NCBI RefSeq assembly: GCF_004331915.1
Contig: NZ_CP036528.1
Location: forward strand, 2,828,097-2,892,096
Direction of reading: 5' to 3'
DNA length: 64,000 nt
Source: Ureibacillus thermophilus
GTDB taxonomy: Bacteria > Bacillota > Bacilli > Bacillales_A > Planococcaceae
Positions 1 through 10,100 of the stretch are shown here, piece after piece. Under the pieces are notes generated by a model. That model ran no database searches, was not told where the DNA came from, and worked only from the letters and a program-made list of their open reading frames with translations. Both the position numbers and the translations under genes were made by a program. The first letter of the stretch is position 1, and each line of letters begins with the position of its first letter.

Positions 1-431
1 TTCACCATGCTCCAAATGCCGCCCACTAGAAGCTTGTCATATTCCTTTACAAAATTAGAAGGAATCGGCACTCCTTTTAAACCTAGATTGGAAAATTCCG
101 CTTCATATACATCCAATTTGGGATTTAATTTTACGGTTACTTTATCAATAATTGAATATTGACCTAACTCACGAATTTTAGATTTAATCTTTTCTGCTTC
201 ATCCGGACGCACAAAATTATCTGCAAGAATCTTTTTCACTCGTTCAATTCCCTCACGGATACTTTCTTCATCATCAGTTGCGCAATACATTCCCAATAAG
301 TATTCAAGAACATAAACAGGTACATTGGCGCCTTCCTTAATTAGTTTGGTTAAATCCTTGCGAACAACACGGCCTGCAAAATATTGATTCAATTTTTTAT
401 CTAAATCGAGAACTGCTGCCTCTTCGCTCAT
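1..431 (-). CDS. brxL: BrxL, N-terminal part (BREX type 1), runs off the left edge
   Basis: Only the first 143 codons are in view; the gene continues beyond base 1. BrxL is the Lon-like AAA+ ATPase that closes type 1 BREX operons and is needed for phage exclusion. The visible protein starts MSEEAAVLDLDKKLNQYF and carries the segment DKVTVKLNPKLDVYEAEF, which I recognise as the conserved BrxL N-terminal domain; the AAA+ core and protease-like domain are out of view. The ATG at 429-431 has an AGGGGGCGG ribosome binding site just upstream. It lies 18 bases after pglZ on the same strand, as expected for the last gene of the operon. Whether the full gene is intact cannot be judged. Confidence 0.9.
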   Translation of the reverse strand, partial: MSEEAAVLDLDKKLNQYFAGRVVRKDLTKLIKEGANVPVYVLEYLLGMYCATDDEESIREGIERVKKILADNFVRPDEAEKIKSKIRELGQYSIIDKVTVKLNPKLDVYEAEFSNLGLKGVPIPSNFVKEYDKLLVGGIWSMV

Positions 432-449
432 AATTCCGCCCCCTAACGC

Positions 450-3005
450 CTAAAAATCAAAATCGCTTACAATGCCTAAATTTATTGAAAATGGAATTTT
501 TTCCGTCATAATTCCTGTTTCCATATCTTTAATAATCAGATAGTACGTTTTATTGCGGTCATAAGGAAGACTTTTTAATGCAAATTGTAACTTAAACGTG
601 CGTTCTGCTGGATCATCTGATGTTCGATCTCCAATTACTCTTTCTTCATTTGATAAAATATTTCCTTCCTCATCTGCCATGTATATGATAACTGTACGAG
701 GATTCATTTTTTCTTCCACTTTCTCTGTCTGGAAGAAACTCAAATGGAAAATGCTATTAGTAATTCTTCTCATCGTACTTGTCAATCTTATATCCACTTT
801 TGAAATGGATTTAACGCCCTTTTGACCTGCCCGTTTATTTTTGAAAATGAGCAGCGGAACAACAATTTCTTGTAAGCTTGCCCCACCATGGACAAAATTG
901 ATACCTGATCCTTGATTTCGATTGCGAATTGTTCCATTCGGCACATACACAAAAAATTGCAACTCATTGCGAATAACGGAAGATAAATCAATGCAAGTTT
1001 GTCCAGATACCTCTTTTTTCTCTTTGGATAAAATATAGCGACTTTTGGCTTCAATCATTTCCATTGGCTCTTTTATGATTTTATCGCTTTCTTGTAAAGG
1101 CTCACGTTGATATAAAAAACCATGGTCTGCCGTAATATAAATATTTGTACCACTTAAATCATCACGAATTATTTTTACTAAATCATACAATTGATTGACC
1201 GCTTTTTCTGCCGCATCAAAGGTATAAATTTCGGTTGTTGCTTTGTCACCTACCGCATCAATGGTGTCATGGTAAATATAAATGAGTTTCTTACCTTTAA
1301 AGGTTTCACGTCTACCTGCTTTATTCATATTCAATATATCTTGATAATAAATAGCGATACTATCTTCTGTTACCCCTTCAAGAATAGATTTTCGATGTTC
1401 AAGTCCGGATGAAACCTGTCCATTCACAAGCACTTGTCCAGATTCATTTATATCAATCGTTTTATGAGGGAGAAGGGCTGCCATGCCAAGCTTAGTAACA
1501 GACGGAATGACCCCAAGCATTGACTGAATTTCGCATATTCCAATCGTTTCCGCATTCAAACGCTCTGCAAGTTCGACACCGATTTCATAACGTAAGGCAT
1601 CTGAAATAATAACAAATACCCGCTCTCCTTTATAAATATGAGGAGCAATAATGGAAGAATAAAATTTTTGCTGATTCAATACACCAGGTAATGACCATTG
1701 TTCCGTCATTTCCGATTTCACGGCTTGGGTCCAATGAGCACTCAATTCACCCATATACCAATGAGTATAAAGATATTCCACTTGTTCTTTCAATTTTTTC
1801 AAAAGTTCATTATTCTCCTGATCATAGGCAACGTAAAACTTGCGATAATATGTATCCATTACATGATACTTTGTTTGATATGCGTTAAACATATCAATTG
1901 CCTGACCAGTAGGAATACCAAGGGAATATTCTTTATAAAACTCATGCATTTTTACTGTATAATAAAGTGCTTCATAAACCGCAGCAAACCGTTCATAAAA
2001 ATGTTTTGCCCTTCTTAATTTAATGAGCTTAATATATTCTTCAAAATCTTCAAGCTTTTCCAATAGGCTATTAGCAATATACATAATAATGGTTTTATCA
2101 ATATAAGGAAAAATCTCAGCCTGTTTAAATTCATCAATCGGAATGGATAGTAAAATTTGAGGAAGTTGAATTTCTCTTTCCACCAACTCAATATAATCAT
2201 TAAATACAACGTAATCGGCTTTGTGATGCATCCAATGATCAATGAATACTAGGGCATTTGTTCGGTTTCGAACAGCAATATAATCTTTAATATCCGCTAA
2301 ATATTCCTCTTTGACAGAATGACTGAAAGCTGTTACTGCCAAATGAATAAATAATGTTTTTAAACTTTTTGTTTCCCGTTCATAACCATAATATTCTGCT
2401 GCATATTTCCAAAAAGCATCAATATCAAAAAACTTCTCCATTTGTGTTAAATACTTGTTGTTTTCATCTTCCAACGTATCCATTAAAACTGTTTTCAACA
2501 CCTCTTCAAAGTCAGGTGTTTTCAAATTGCAAAAAACACTCATGATGGCAATTTCGATCATTTCTTCATTGTAAGAATCCATTTGGAAAGCTTGAAACTT
2601 TCGATAGCGTTCTTTATTGTTAAAGAACTTTTCATATTTTTTGATGACAGGACGCAAAGAAGAATCCATTCGAAGATCATTTAAAATTAAAGAAATGCGA
2701 TCAGCATAGAAAGTCTTCGAATATAAAACGGTATCTGCCAACCAATTATGTTCTATTTCCAAGTCTAAGTTGGTATAGATTAAATAATTTGAAGTTGGGT
2801 CTTCTTCCTCTAATAAATACTTCATATAAAATTGATTATTTTCTGTCAAGGTTTCAATTTTTACATCCTCTAAAGTAAATTGTTGAATGTCTTCAATAAA
2901 CTCTTGATCCCGGTCTACCCAAAAGACAATTTTTCGGAGTTCTCCATCTTCGAGGGGTTCATTAAAAATATCTTGTAATGCAGATGTAATTTGGGTTAAA
3001 TTCAT
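450..3005 (-). CDS. pglZ: PglZ, BREX alkaline-phosphatase-superfamily protein
   Basis: PglZ is one of the two hallmark BREX proteins, a member of the alkaline phosphatase superfamily (PglZ domain) thought to work with PglX in phage exclusion. The protein is about 851 residues, a normal length for type 1 BREX. Metal-site motifs of the superfamily are visible: VIISDALRYE near residue 464 and ITADHGFLY near residue 622. I place the start at the ATG at 3003-3005 because TAGGTGATTGCA precedes it; an in-frame start three codons upstream is less well spaced. It is separated from pglX by a toxin-antitoxin pair, an added module in the usual brxC-pglX-pglZ order. No frameshift is seen. Confidence 0.95.
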   Translation of the reverse strand: MNLTQITSALQDIFNEPLEDGELRKIVFWVDRDQEFIEDIQQFTLEDVKIETLTENNQFYMKYLLEEEDPTSNYLIYTNLDLEIEHNWLADTVLYSKTFYADRISLILNDLRMDSSLRPVIKKYEKFFNNKERYRKFQAFQMDSYNEEMIEIAIMSVFCNLKTPDFEEVLKTVLMDTLEDENNKYLTQMEKFFDIDAFWKYAAEYYGYERETKSLKTLFIHLAVTAFSHSVKEEYLADIKDYIAVRNRTNALVFIDHWMHHKADYVVFNDYIELVEREIQLPQILLSIPIDEFKQAEIFPYIDKTIIMYIANSLLEKLEDFEEYIKLIKLRRAKHFYERFAAVYEALYYTVKMHEFYKEYSLGIPTGQAIDMFNAYQTKYHVMDTYYRKFYVAYDQENNELLKKLKEQVEYLYTHWYMGELSAHWTQAVKSEMTEQWSLPGVLNQQKFYSSIIAPHIYKGERVFVIISDALRYEIGVELAERLNAETIGICEIQSMLGVIPSVTKLGMAALLPHKTIDINESGQVLVNGQVSSGLEHRKSILEGVTEDSIAIYYQDILNMNKAGRRETFKGKKLIYIYHDTIDAVGDKATTEIYTFDAAEKAVNQLYDLVKIIRDDLSGTNIYITADHGFLYQREPLQESDKIIKEPMEMIEAKSRYILSKEKKEVSGQTCIDLSSVIRNELQFFVYVPNGTIRNRNQGSGINFVHGGASLQEIVVPLLIFKNKRAGQKGVKSISKVDIRLTSTMRRITNSIFHLSFFQTEKVEEKMNPRTVIIYMADEEGNILSNEERVIGDRTSDDPAERTFKLQFALKSLPYDRNKTYYLIIKDMETGIMTEKIPFSINLGIVSDFDF

Positions 3006-3115
3006 TGCAATCACCTACCTAATTATCAATATTACCTTATAATCCAGCGTTCCAACAATGACGCTGAGAAAAAAGAAGAAAGCAAATCCAAAGCGGACTT
3101 GCTTTAAACATATAA

Positions 3116-3391
3116 CTATTTATAAATATCTCCACGACTATCAACATTAAAAACAAAAATCACAATTTCATGCTCCATGATAGTATAAAGAATCCGATAT
3201 TTTCCTACACGCAATCGATAAGAATTCGTATAGCCTGCCAATTTTTTTATATCCTGCTTCGTAAAGTCAAAAGGGGATTCAGATAATTGTAATAAGGATT
3301 TTTTTATTCTTTCTTGCGTCACTCTATCTAATTTTTTAATATTTTTTGCTGCCAATTTTGAAAAGCGGAGTTCATACTTCACGCTTTCCAT
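3116..3391 (-). CDS. RelE/ParE-type toxin inside the BREX operon
   Basis: This small basic protein of about 91 residues has the RelE/ParE fold signature: an N-terminal segment YELRFSKLAAKNIKKLD, a central KKLAG followed by YRLRVGKYRILYTI, and a C-terminal VFNVDSRGDIYK. RelE-family toxins cleave mRNA at the ribosome, while ParE relatives act on gyrase; I cannot decide between them, but the YRLRVGKYRI core is typical of RelE/YoeB-like mRNA interferases. Its start overlaps the 3' end of the antitoxin gene by about 20 bases, the usual sign of translational coupling. An upstream GTG or a neighbouring ATG could be the true start. Confidence 0.85.
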   Translation of the reverse strand: MESVKYELRFSKLAAKNIKKLDRVTQERIKKSLLQLSESPFDFTKQDIKKLAGYTNSYRLRVGKYRILYTIMEHEIVIFVFNVDSRGDIYK

Positions 3392-3599
3392 CATCCTCAA
3401 AGACTTGGTCAAAGGTTAGGAATTCACCTTTTTGATATTCTTCATAGCTTCTTTCAATCTCTTTCTTTGTCTCTTTATCAAGAACAACTTCTTCGATGGA
3501 ATCTTCGTTTAACTTATCAAGAAAATCTTTTATGATTTTGTATTTATCAGCAGGCATTTGATCGATTTGCTTAAATAAATCCCATTTCGTAATTTCCAT
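3372..3599 (-). CDS. Antitoxin partner of the RelE-type toxin
   Basis: The 75-residue acidic protein (MEITKWDLFKQIDQMPADKY...) lies directly upstream of, and overlaps, the RelE-type toxin gene, so it is called as the antitoxin. It is rich in Glu, Asp and Lys and predicted mainly helical, with the toxin-wrapping tail probably at the C-terminus (FLTFDQVFEDDGK). Three ATGs follow in a row; the third, at 3597-3599, is spaced about 8 bases from AAAGGGG and is preferred. It begins 13 bases after the pglX stop, so the pair is probably co-transcribed with BREX. I see no clear classical DNA-binding motif in the short N-terminus, so the antitoxin family is uncertain. Confidence 0.75.
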   Translation of the reverse strand: MEITKWDLFKQIDQMPADKYKIIKDFLDKLNEDSIEEVVLDKETKKEIERSYEEYQKGEFLTFDQVFEDDGKREV

Positions 3600-3612
3600 C
3601 ATCATTTCCCCT

Positions 3613-6600
3613 TTACTTAATTGGTACTACCAACCCTTTAAACTTTTCATAATTCATTTTTACACCATCATCAAGGTAAATTTCAATTTGCATATCGGCC
3701 ATGTGGTGAAGTAATTCATCATAAGCTTTTAATTCATCAATTTTTTTCTCAAGGGCTTTTAGTTCTTTCTTGGCTTTTGTAATTTCTTTAGCTGAGAAAT
3801 CTCCTTCAATAATTTCTAGTAACTGAAGTTTTTCTGCTTCCATACGTGTTTGGACTTCATGTAAATAATCCGTACGGATGCGGGAAAGGGTTGTTTTATC
3901 ATAACGATGCATATAAATGAGGCAATTAAAGGCTTTTTCCTTACCTGGTGTAAATAACCAATAAATCGGCCGTTTCTTATATGTTTGAACATGATCTTTG
4001 AAGAAGTCATTTAAGAAATAACGTCGCAATGTTTCTTTTGCGGTTTCATTTGGTTTTCGTCCAATGGCATCAGCAATGAAATCCAAATTCTCTTCCAAGG
4101 TGTCTTCACTAAACGTTATTTTTACAAAATCCACAAACTTCGAGACAATATCATCTTCAAAATAAGGATCTGAAAGGATTGGCAGAATATTGTCTTCATC
4201 TGCAGGGAACGTTTTATAACGAGTTGAATCAAACTCTCCACCAGCGTAAATCAAACCTTCTTCATCAAGGGAATAACGACCGAACATACAGCCGACAGCG
4301 TAAGAGATGAAGCTCTTAATATCCCGTTCCAAATCAGCTTTTCGAATCGTTATATCTTCATCCGCTATATCTGGAGTCAATTCATCTTGTAAACCATAAA
4401 TTTCAATAAAGATTCGGTTTAGTTCTTCTTCGTTTTGTTTTAACTGATTGAATTGTTTTTCAGCAAATTGTGTCCATTGTTCAAAAGACGACTTGATTGT
4501 ATTTGAAGGGAATTTCAATAATGGGTGTTTTGAAAAATCCCAAGATGTTTCAAAAGAATCCCATTCCAATTTCGAAATAGAAACATTTTCTTTTACTAGT
4601 TCAATAATTCGTTCTTCCTTTTCTTTCTCCATTGATATTTTTATCGGTAATCTTCCAATAGTACCTGGTTGATAATTTAATGTCGGATTGATCAATGGTA
4701 AGAAATTTTGAACAATTTTCGTTGCAAGAAAACCTTGAATTTTATATAAATCCTCCATGTTATTTGTAAACAGTGATGAACCTGAATTATCAAATAAAAA
4801 TCCATTTAAAAAAAGGCGAGAACTAAAATCACCAGAACTTAATGCTGACCAAGTAATTCCTGGTTTAAAAATATAATCCAGATTATAATTATGTGATCTC
4901 ACTTTCCCGTTTTCATCAGCATAGTTTCTTATTTTTTCCCCATCATTCTCCCAGTCCACAACATAATCATTATTACCATACCATTTTCTAAATTCTCCAC
5001 CTTTATTATATGGAAACCAACGTCGTTTACTTGAAATTGCTTCTTCTCGTTTATTAGAAGAAAATTTTATATTATCAAAACTTACTTCATACCAAAATCT
5101 TAAGAATAATTCATTATTTGCAGTTGCCATCCCTAATCGTGGTTCAGCAACTTCTGAAATTGAAGGGTTCTCTGAAAAAATATTCAATACTTCATTAGAA
5201 ACCCAATATGCAATTGGACTTCCTGGAATTTTACTAAAATTTTCTACTGAAACAATACCATTTCTGTTTTCTTTAATTGGAAATATACTTGGCTTTTCTT
5301 CCGATTGCACATCTTTATAAGTTACTTCAGTGTAGATTCCTTTATAATTATTAATATGAATGTTTCTAAAAACAGTGGCAGAAGTACCAAATGCTATCCC
5401 CATTACCATATTATCCATATGTAATAAGGTACTTATAGTTTTCTCTTTTATTATTTTATTTCTCATTTTTTCAAAGCTAGATAAAAACATCCATGATTGC
5501 ATTGTTACCATGCTATTAAAACTTGTTTCCTTAGATAACTCGAACCCTCTTTCCATAAATGCAGCAAAAAGATCACTTTTTGAATCAGAATAGTGTTTAT
5601 CCATAAAATCCTTTAATTTTTTATTCATACCGTTGCGGCCCATATATGGTGGATTCGTACATACAACATCATATTTTTTGCTTAATAAAGCTGACTGTTT
5701 TAATAAAACTGGTAATTTTTCTTTAATTATATCTTTATTAATAATTTCTAATAGATCATTTTCTTCTATTAAATATTGTTCAAGATACTTTTCAATTTGA
5801 TGGATATTTTTAATTTCAATACTAAGTAAAGAACCATATTCTTTTGCATCATAAAAAGTTTCCTGAATTAATTTTAAGGATTCATTTACTTCAAGATTAT
5901 CTTTTGATATATCTTTAATAATCTCATCTGTTAACCATTTGCTTTCTTGAATAGCGACAATTTTAGGGGTAATTTTTTGTCTAAAAATTCTTCTCGTTTT
6001 TTCTCTTGCTTTCATCATTAGGGCAAAGGATGCTAATTGTACAGCACGCTCATCTACATCTATTCCAAACAAATTTTTTTCTAAAATCAATTGTGGAATT
6101 TCGCTTTCCATATATCCTTTTTCAAGGTACATATCATAAAATACATCAAAAGCATAGACAAGAATATGTCCACTACCACAACATGGATCAAGAAATGTAA
6201 TTTCTTCTGGATTAACATTTTTATATCGAATTTCTTCAAGTTGCTTTTTGACTTCTTCTACTTGCTCGGCTTCATCTAAATAATATTTCCATTTTGTTTT
6301 TAATTGACTATCTGGATAACTTTCCATCCAAATACGTCCCAAAGAATTTTCTATCATATATCGAACAATCCAGTTTGGAGTAAAAAGTTGAGTTGCAGCT
6401 GGAAGTTTATCTTTTGTAATTTTGATATTTTTCTTTAGATTAGCAAATATCTCATCTTTTTCTTCAGAAATATAATATTGATACAACCAGCCAATTATCT
6501 CAATATTTTTCCAATCATCTTCTGAAATTTCGTTTGTATCTGTTAGTTTTCGAAGGAAAGTATCTTTACCAAGTAATCCTTCCGGGAAAAGAATCTCCTT

Positions 6601-7119
6601 ATAGTCCTCAACCGTTTCAAACATAAACGGCATGTAACGGTTTAAATCATTACAATGTACTTTGATTAAGTACTTGAACAATTCATCTGTTTTATTGTTC
6701 ATTTTTAATGCGTACACGTATTCTTTGTCCAAATCTAAATCTAAATTTAAAGCTTCTTTCATCATATCTGGTTCAGCACTGTCCGGATCTAAAGAAGATA
6801 GAACTCGTACTTTTGTTGGAAGATAGTCATTCACTTCCATAAAGCGTAAGGCGATAAATCGGTTAAACCATGTATATGCCGTTTCTTCCATTACCCTCTT
6901 AAATCCAATTTCTTTGGTACGGGCAATCAATTTATTTCTTTGACGTCTTTCAATGTCAGAAAGCTGTCTGCCGTCAATAAAGACGGCATCGGAGCTTTCC
7001 ACATCAGCTTTTTTAATCGCTTCTTCTGTAATTCCTATTTTTCTTGCCTGCAGTTCTACACGTTCTATCAGTTCTTTTCGTGCTTCTGTTGCAAATTTCT
7101 TTAATGCACTTTTATTCAT
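3613..7119 (-). CDS. pglX: PglX, BREX adenine-specific DNA methyltransferase
   Basis: PglX is the BREX methyltransferase that marks host DNA at an asymmetric adenine-containing site so that unmodified phage DNA is excluded. The protein is about 1,168 residues, the usual size. It contains the SAM-binding motif FLDPCCGSGH at about residues 309-318 and the catalytic amino-methyltransferase motif NPPYMGRNGM at about 488, and a target-recognition region should follow in the C-terminal half. The ATG at 7117-7119 follows GGGTGAAGAGC and is preferred over a GTG three codons upstream. It starts 11 bases after brxC. The reading frame is intact, so the BREX system may be active. Confidence 0.95.
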   Translation of the reverse strand: MNKSALKKFATEARKELIERVELQARKIGITEEAIKKADVESSDAVFIDGRQLSDIERRQRNKLIARTKEIGFKRVMEETAYTWFNRFIALRFMEVNDYLPTKVRVLSSLDPDSAEPDMMKEALNLDLDLDKEYVYALKMNNKTDELFKYLIKVHCNDLNRYMPFMFETVEDYKEILFPEGLLGKDTFLRKLTDTNEISEDDWKNIEIIGWLYQYYISEEKDEIFANLKKNIKITKDKLPAATQLFTPNWIVRYMIENSLGRIWMESYPDSQLKTKWKYYLDEAEQVEEVKKQLEEIRYKNVNPEEITFLDPCCGSGHILVYAFDVFYDMYLEKGYMESEIPQLILEKNLFGIDVDERAVQLASFALMMKAREKTRRIFRQKITPKIVAIQESKWLTDEIIKDISKDNLEVNESLKLIQETFYDAKEYGSLLSIEIKNIHQIEKYLEQYLIEENDLLEIINKDIIKEKLPVLLKQSALLSKKYDVVCTNPPYMGRNGMNKKLKDFMDKHYSDSKSDLFAAFMERGFELSKETSFNSMVTMQSWMFLSSFEKMRNKIIKEKTISTLLHMDNMVMGIAFGTSATVFRNIHINNYKGIYTEVTYKDVQSEEKPSIFPIKENRNGIVSVENFSKIPGSPIAYWVSNEVLNIFSENPSISEVAEPRLGMATANNELFLRFWYEVSFDNIKFSSNKREEAISSKRRWFPYNKGGEFRKWYGNNDYVVDWENDGEKIRNYADENGKVRSHNYNLDYIFKPGITWSALSSGDFSSRLFLNGFLFDNSGSSLFTNNMEDLYKIQGFLATKIVQNFLPLINPTLNYQPGTIGRLPIKISMEKEKEERIIELVKENVSISKLEWDSFETSWDFSKHPLLKFPSNTIKSSFEQWTQFAEKQFNQLKQNEEELNRIFIEIYGLQDELTPDIADEDITIRKADLERDIKSFISYAVGCMFGRYSLDEEGLIYAGGEFDSTRYKTFPADEDNILPILSDPYFEDDIVSKFVDFVKITFSEDTLEENLDFIADAIGRKPNETAKETLRRYFLNDFFKDHVQTYKKRPIYWLFTPGKEKAFNCLIYMHRYDKTTLSRIRTDYLHEVQTRMEAEKLQLLEIIEGDFSAKEITKAKKELKALEKKIDELKAYDELLHHMADMQIEIYLDDGVKMNYEKFKGLVVPIK

Positions 7120-7130
7120 GCTCTTCACCC

Positions 7131-10100
7131 TTAATCGACTAACTCAATGTGTTTATTTTCTTTAATGATTTGTTTTAATTTATTGGATAGGGTATGGATA
7201 TACTTATCAACATCTTCTTCATTTCTCAATGTTTTTATAGATACTAGTTGTGAAATTTTTACTTGTTGTTTTTTCGGAGCTTGTTCAATCGCAGCAATTG
7301 GTGGTTCTACAACAGTTCCTCCATTATCCGTTTGTTTCCGCTCCCATTCCAATCTTTCTCTTTCAATATGAATAAGCATTTTTTCTTTAAAAGCAGCACT
7401 TTGGGTTATTGTTGCATCTACTTTGAAAATGTCTGTGTAATTCTCAAGGTTTGTATTTAATTCATTATAATAGTCTTCCACCCGTTGTTTTGTACTGTTT
7501 GAAACCCCATATTGATTTGCAAGTAGCGACAGTTCCTCATTATCTTCCTGAAGCTTCTTACGGGCATTTTCCTTTTTTTCTTGTAAAACAAATCCTATTT
7601 GTTGTTCCAAAATATGAATTAATTCAGGGATGTCTTTAATTTGTTTATACGGAATCGGATTTTGAAGAATCTCACGTAATTTGTTCATCGCTTCTTCTAC
7701 TTCTTGTCCAATGAGATACGCTTTATTGTCTTCAAATTTGCTGAGCGCTTTTAGTCCCTGGTCAAAAATCTCTTTTTGATTTGTACTGAAGAAGCTTTTT
7801 ATGTAAATCATATCTTCTTCCCAATCCGCTAAATCATCTTCAAACTCTTTTAGTTTTGTAAAGAAAGAAACATTATCTAATTGGTTTGTAAATTGGCCGA
7901 AGTATTCTAATCCTTTATTTAATAAGCTTAAACCAGGATATTTTCTTCCTTCATAGCGGGCTTTATACGCATTGATTTCATTAATTTGCTTTTCGATGAG
8001 TTGACGAATGTCTTTAATTAATCCGTCTTCATCATCTGCTAAATCAGTCTTATTGAAAACTTCTTTACAAACTCTTTTCGCCGTGCGAAGAAGGGCTTCG
8101 TCTACTTTTACCCTCTTTGTGATAATGGCTTTATCTGCTTCATTGATTTTTCCAAAGACGGTCATTAATTCATTTGTATCCCGTTCCGGTTCTAAATAGG
8201 CGGAGTTATAGCGAATACGAATGCGCTGCTCTTTTAATAATTTTGTCAGTATTCCGGCTATGTCTAGCTGTTTCCAGCCATAGGGTTTGCCTTGGAACCG
8301 GTCATAGATGATTTTCACTCGAACTTGTTTATTAATTTGCTCTTGTAAATCGATAAATTCATATATTTCTTTTTTTGCAAGTTCATTTGGGTCTGTGCCT
8401 AATTGTTCATCTAATGTAAATTGTTGATTATTTTCTCTTATCATTAACAATAATTGGTTAGCATCTTGTAAGTGTTCTTTAATGTAGCCCAATTTTGTAT
8501 AAACACTTTCTACTAAACGTTTCAAAGCAGCATTCATTTTTTCTTTAACAGTCGACCCTTTTACGTCTAATTTTTCACCATTTACATAGAAGGTTGCATC
8601 TTTAATTGCTTCTTCCAATAATTCGCGCACCCGTTTTCTTCTTCCACGGGCTTCAACCCGTTTATTGTTTAAAATGTTTTGAATATGCTCTGGTTGTTGA
8701 GAAGGATTTCTTTTCTTCAAATATTCTTCTATCCGCAACGCTTCTTCCATTTCTTCGACATAAGAATCACTGCCACCCAGTTTCACGATTAATTCGTCAT
8801 TACCTGATGACATCATCATTAATTCCTGTTCTGATTTATGATAATGGTCTGAAAGTACAGATAAAACTTGAACGCCAATCGAGGATGTTTGATTTCCATA
8901 ACTTTTTTCATCCATTTTTTGATTGAATGGGAATGAGTATTCTTTTGAATATGTGAATCGTTTTTCATCATATAAATCATGGAATATATAGTTCGCTAAT
9001 TCACGCTTAATAAGTTCTTCTTCAACATTTATATGTTTAATTTCACGATTTACATCTTGCTCATCATCTGTTAAGAAATTGTAGTTGTCCCCGTTTTTCT
9101 GAATAAATGCTTGTGAAATAAGTTTTCTTAACGCAACTTTAATTTTTTCTTTCAACTCCAATTTATCTTCATCAATACGAGTCACCATTAATGTTGCAAT
9201 ATTATCAATGTTTGCTGGGAGTTCATTATCTTTAATATATTTAATCAAGAACAGTACTTTTAATAAGTTTACGTTAAAAGGATCGTCTTTTAATGCTCGA
9301 TTTTCAGCCGCTTTTGCGATAACTCTGGAAATTGATGGATTCAAAAATTCTTCAATGGTATCATAAAAGGCATAGAACGGAATTAGAATCCCTTCTTCCG
9401 CATCTTTGTATTTGAGTCCTGCTTCTTTAAAGGCTGATAACATAGAACGTTCCCCTTCAGACAAATGCTTACCAGAGGAACCATGTTTACGCACTTGTTC
9501 AAACACATTTTGTAACAACTTAAATTGATATGGAACAAAAGGATATACTTCCGCAAATTCAATATCGTTTTCATATCCTCTTAAATCAGCGGTGCTTTCC
9601 TTAAAGCTGATTAGGTTTTTCAAAATAGCGCTTTTATTTGGAAAATCTGCTCTTAATTTATCGAATACATGAGGTTTCTTTTCTAAAATGCGTTTTTTAA
9701 TCACCTCATCTACCGAAATGGAAGAAAGGGAAAGTCTCGTATCAAAGCGGCCTTGGATTCTTGAGAAGTCGTCTCCTTTTACTTTAATAATCGAGTCGAT
9801 GCTTTCCTGAGAAGTCACGATAATCCATACTTTACCTGCACAATAAGTTCCTAAATCCTCTGTCACCGTTTGTAAGTTGAGCATGAGATTGCGGTTATCC
9901 CCGATATATTGCCCGATTTCATCAACAAGGAAGACTAAATGGAAGTTTGGTCCTTTACTGTCAATGTACTCTTTAACATCTTTTGCAAACTTCTCAATAC
10001 TAATTTCATAGTTGTTTACTCCATTTTCAAACCAGTTTCTTGCAGACTCTTCCGACATTCCTGTCGCTTTCACCAATGCCCCAATGACATAGTCCGCGTC

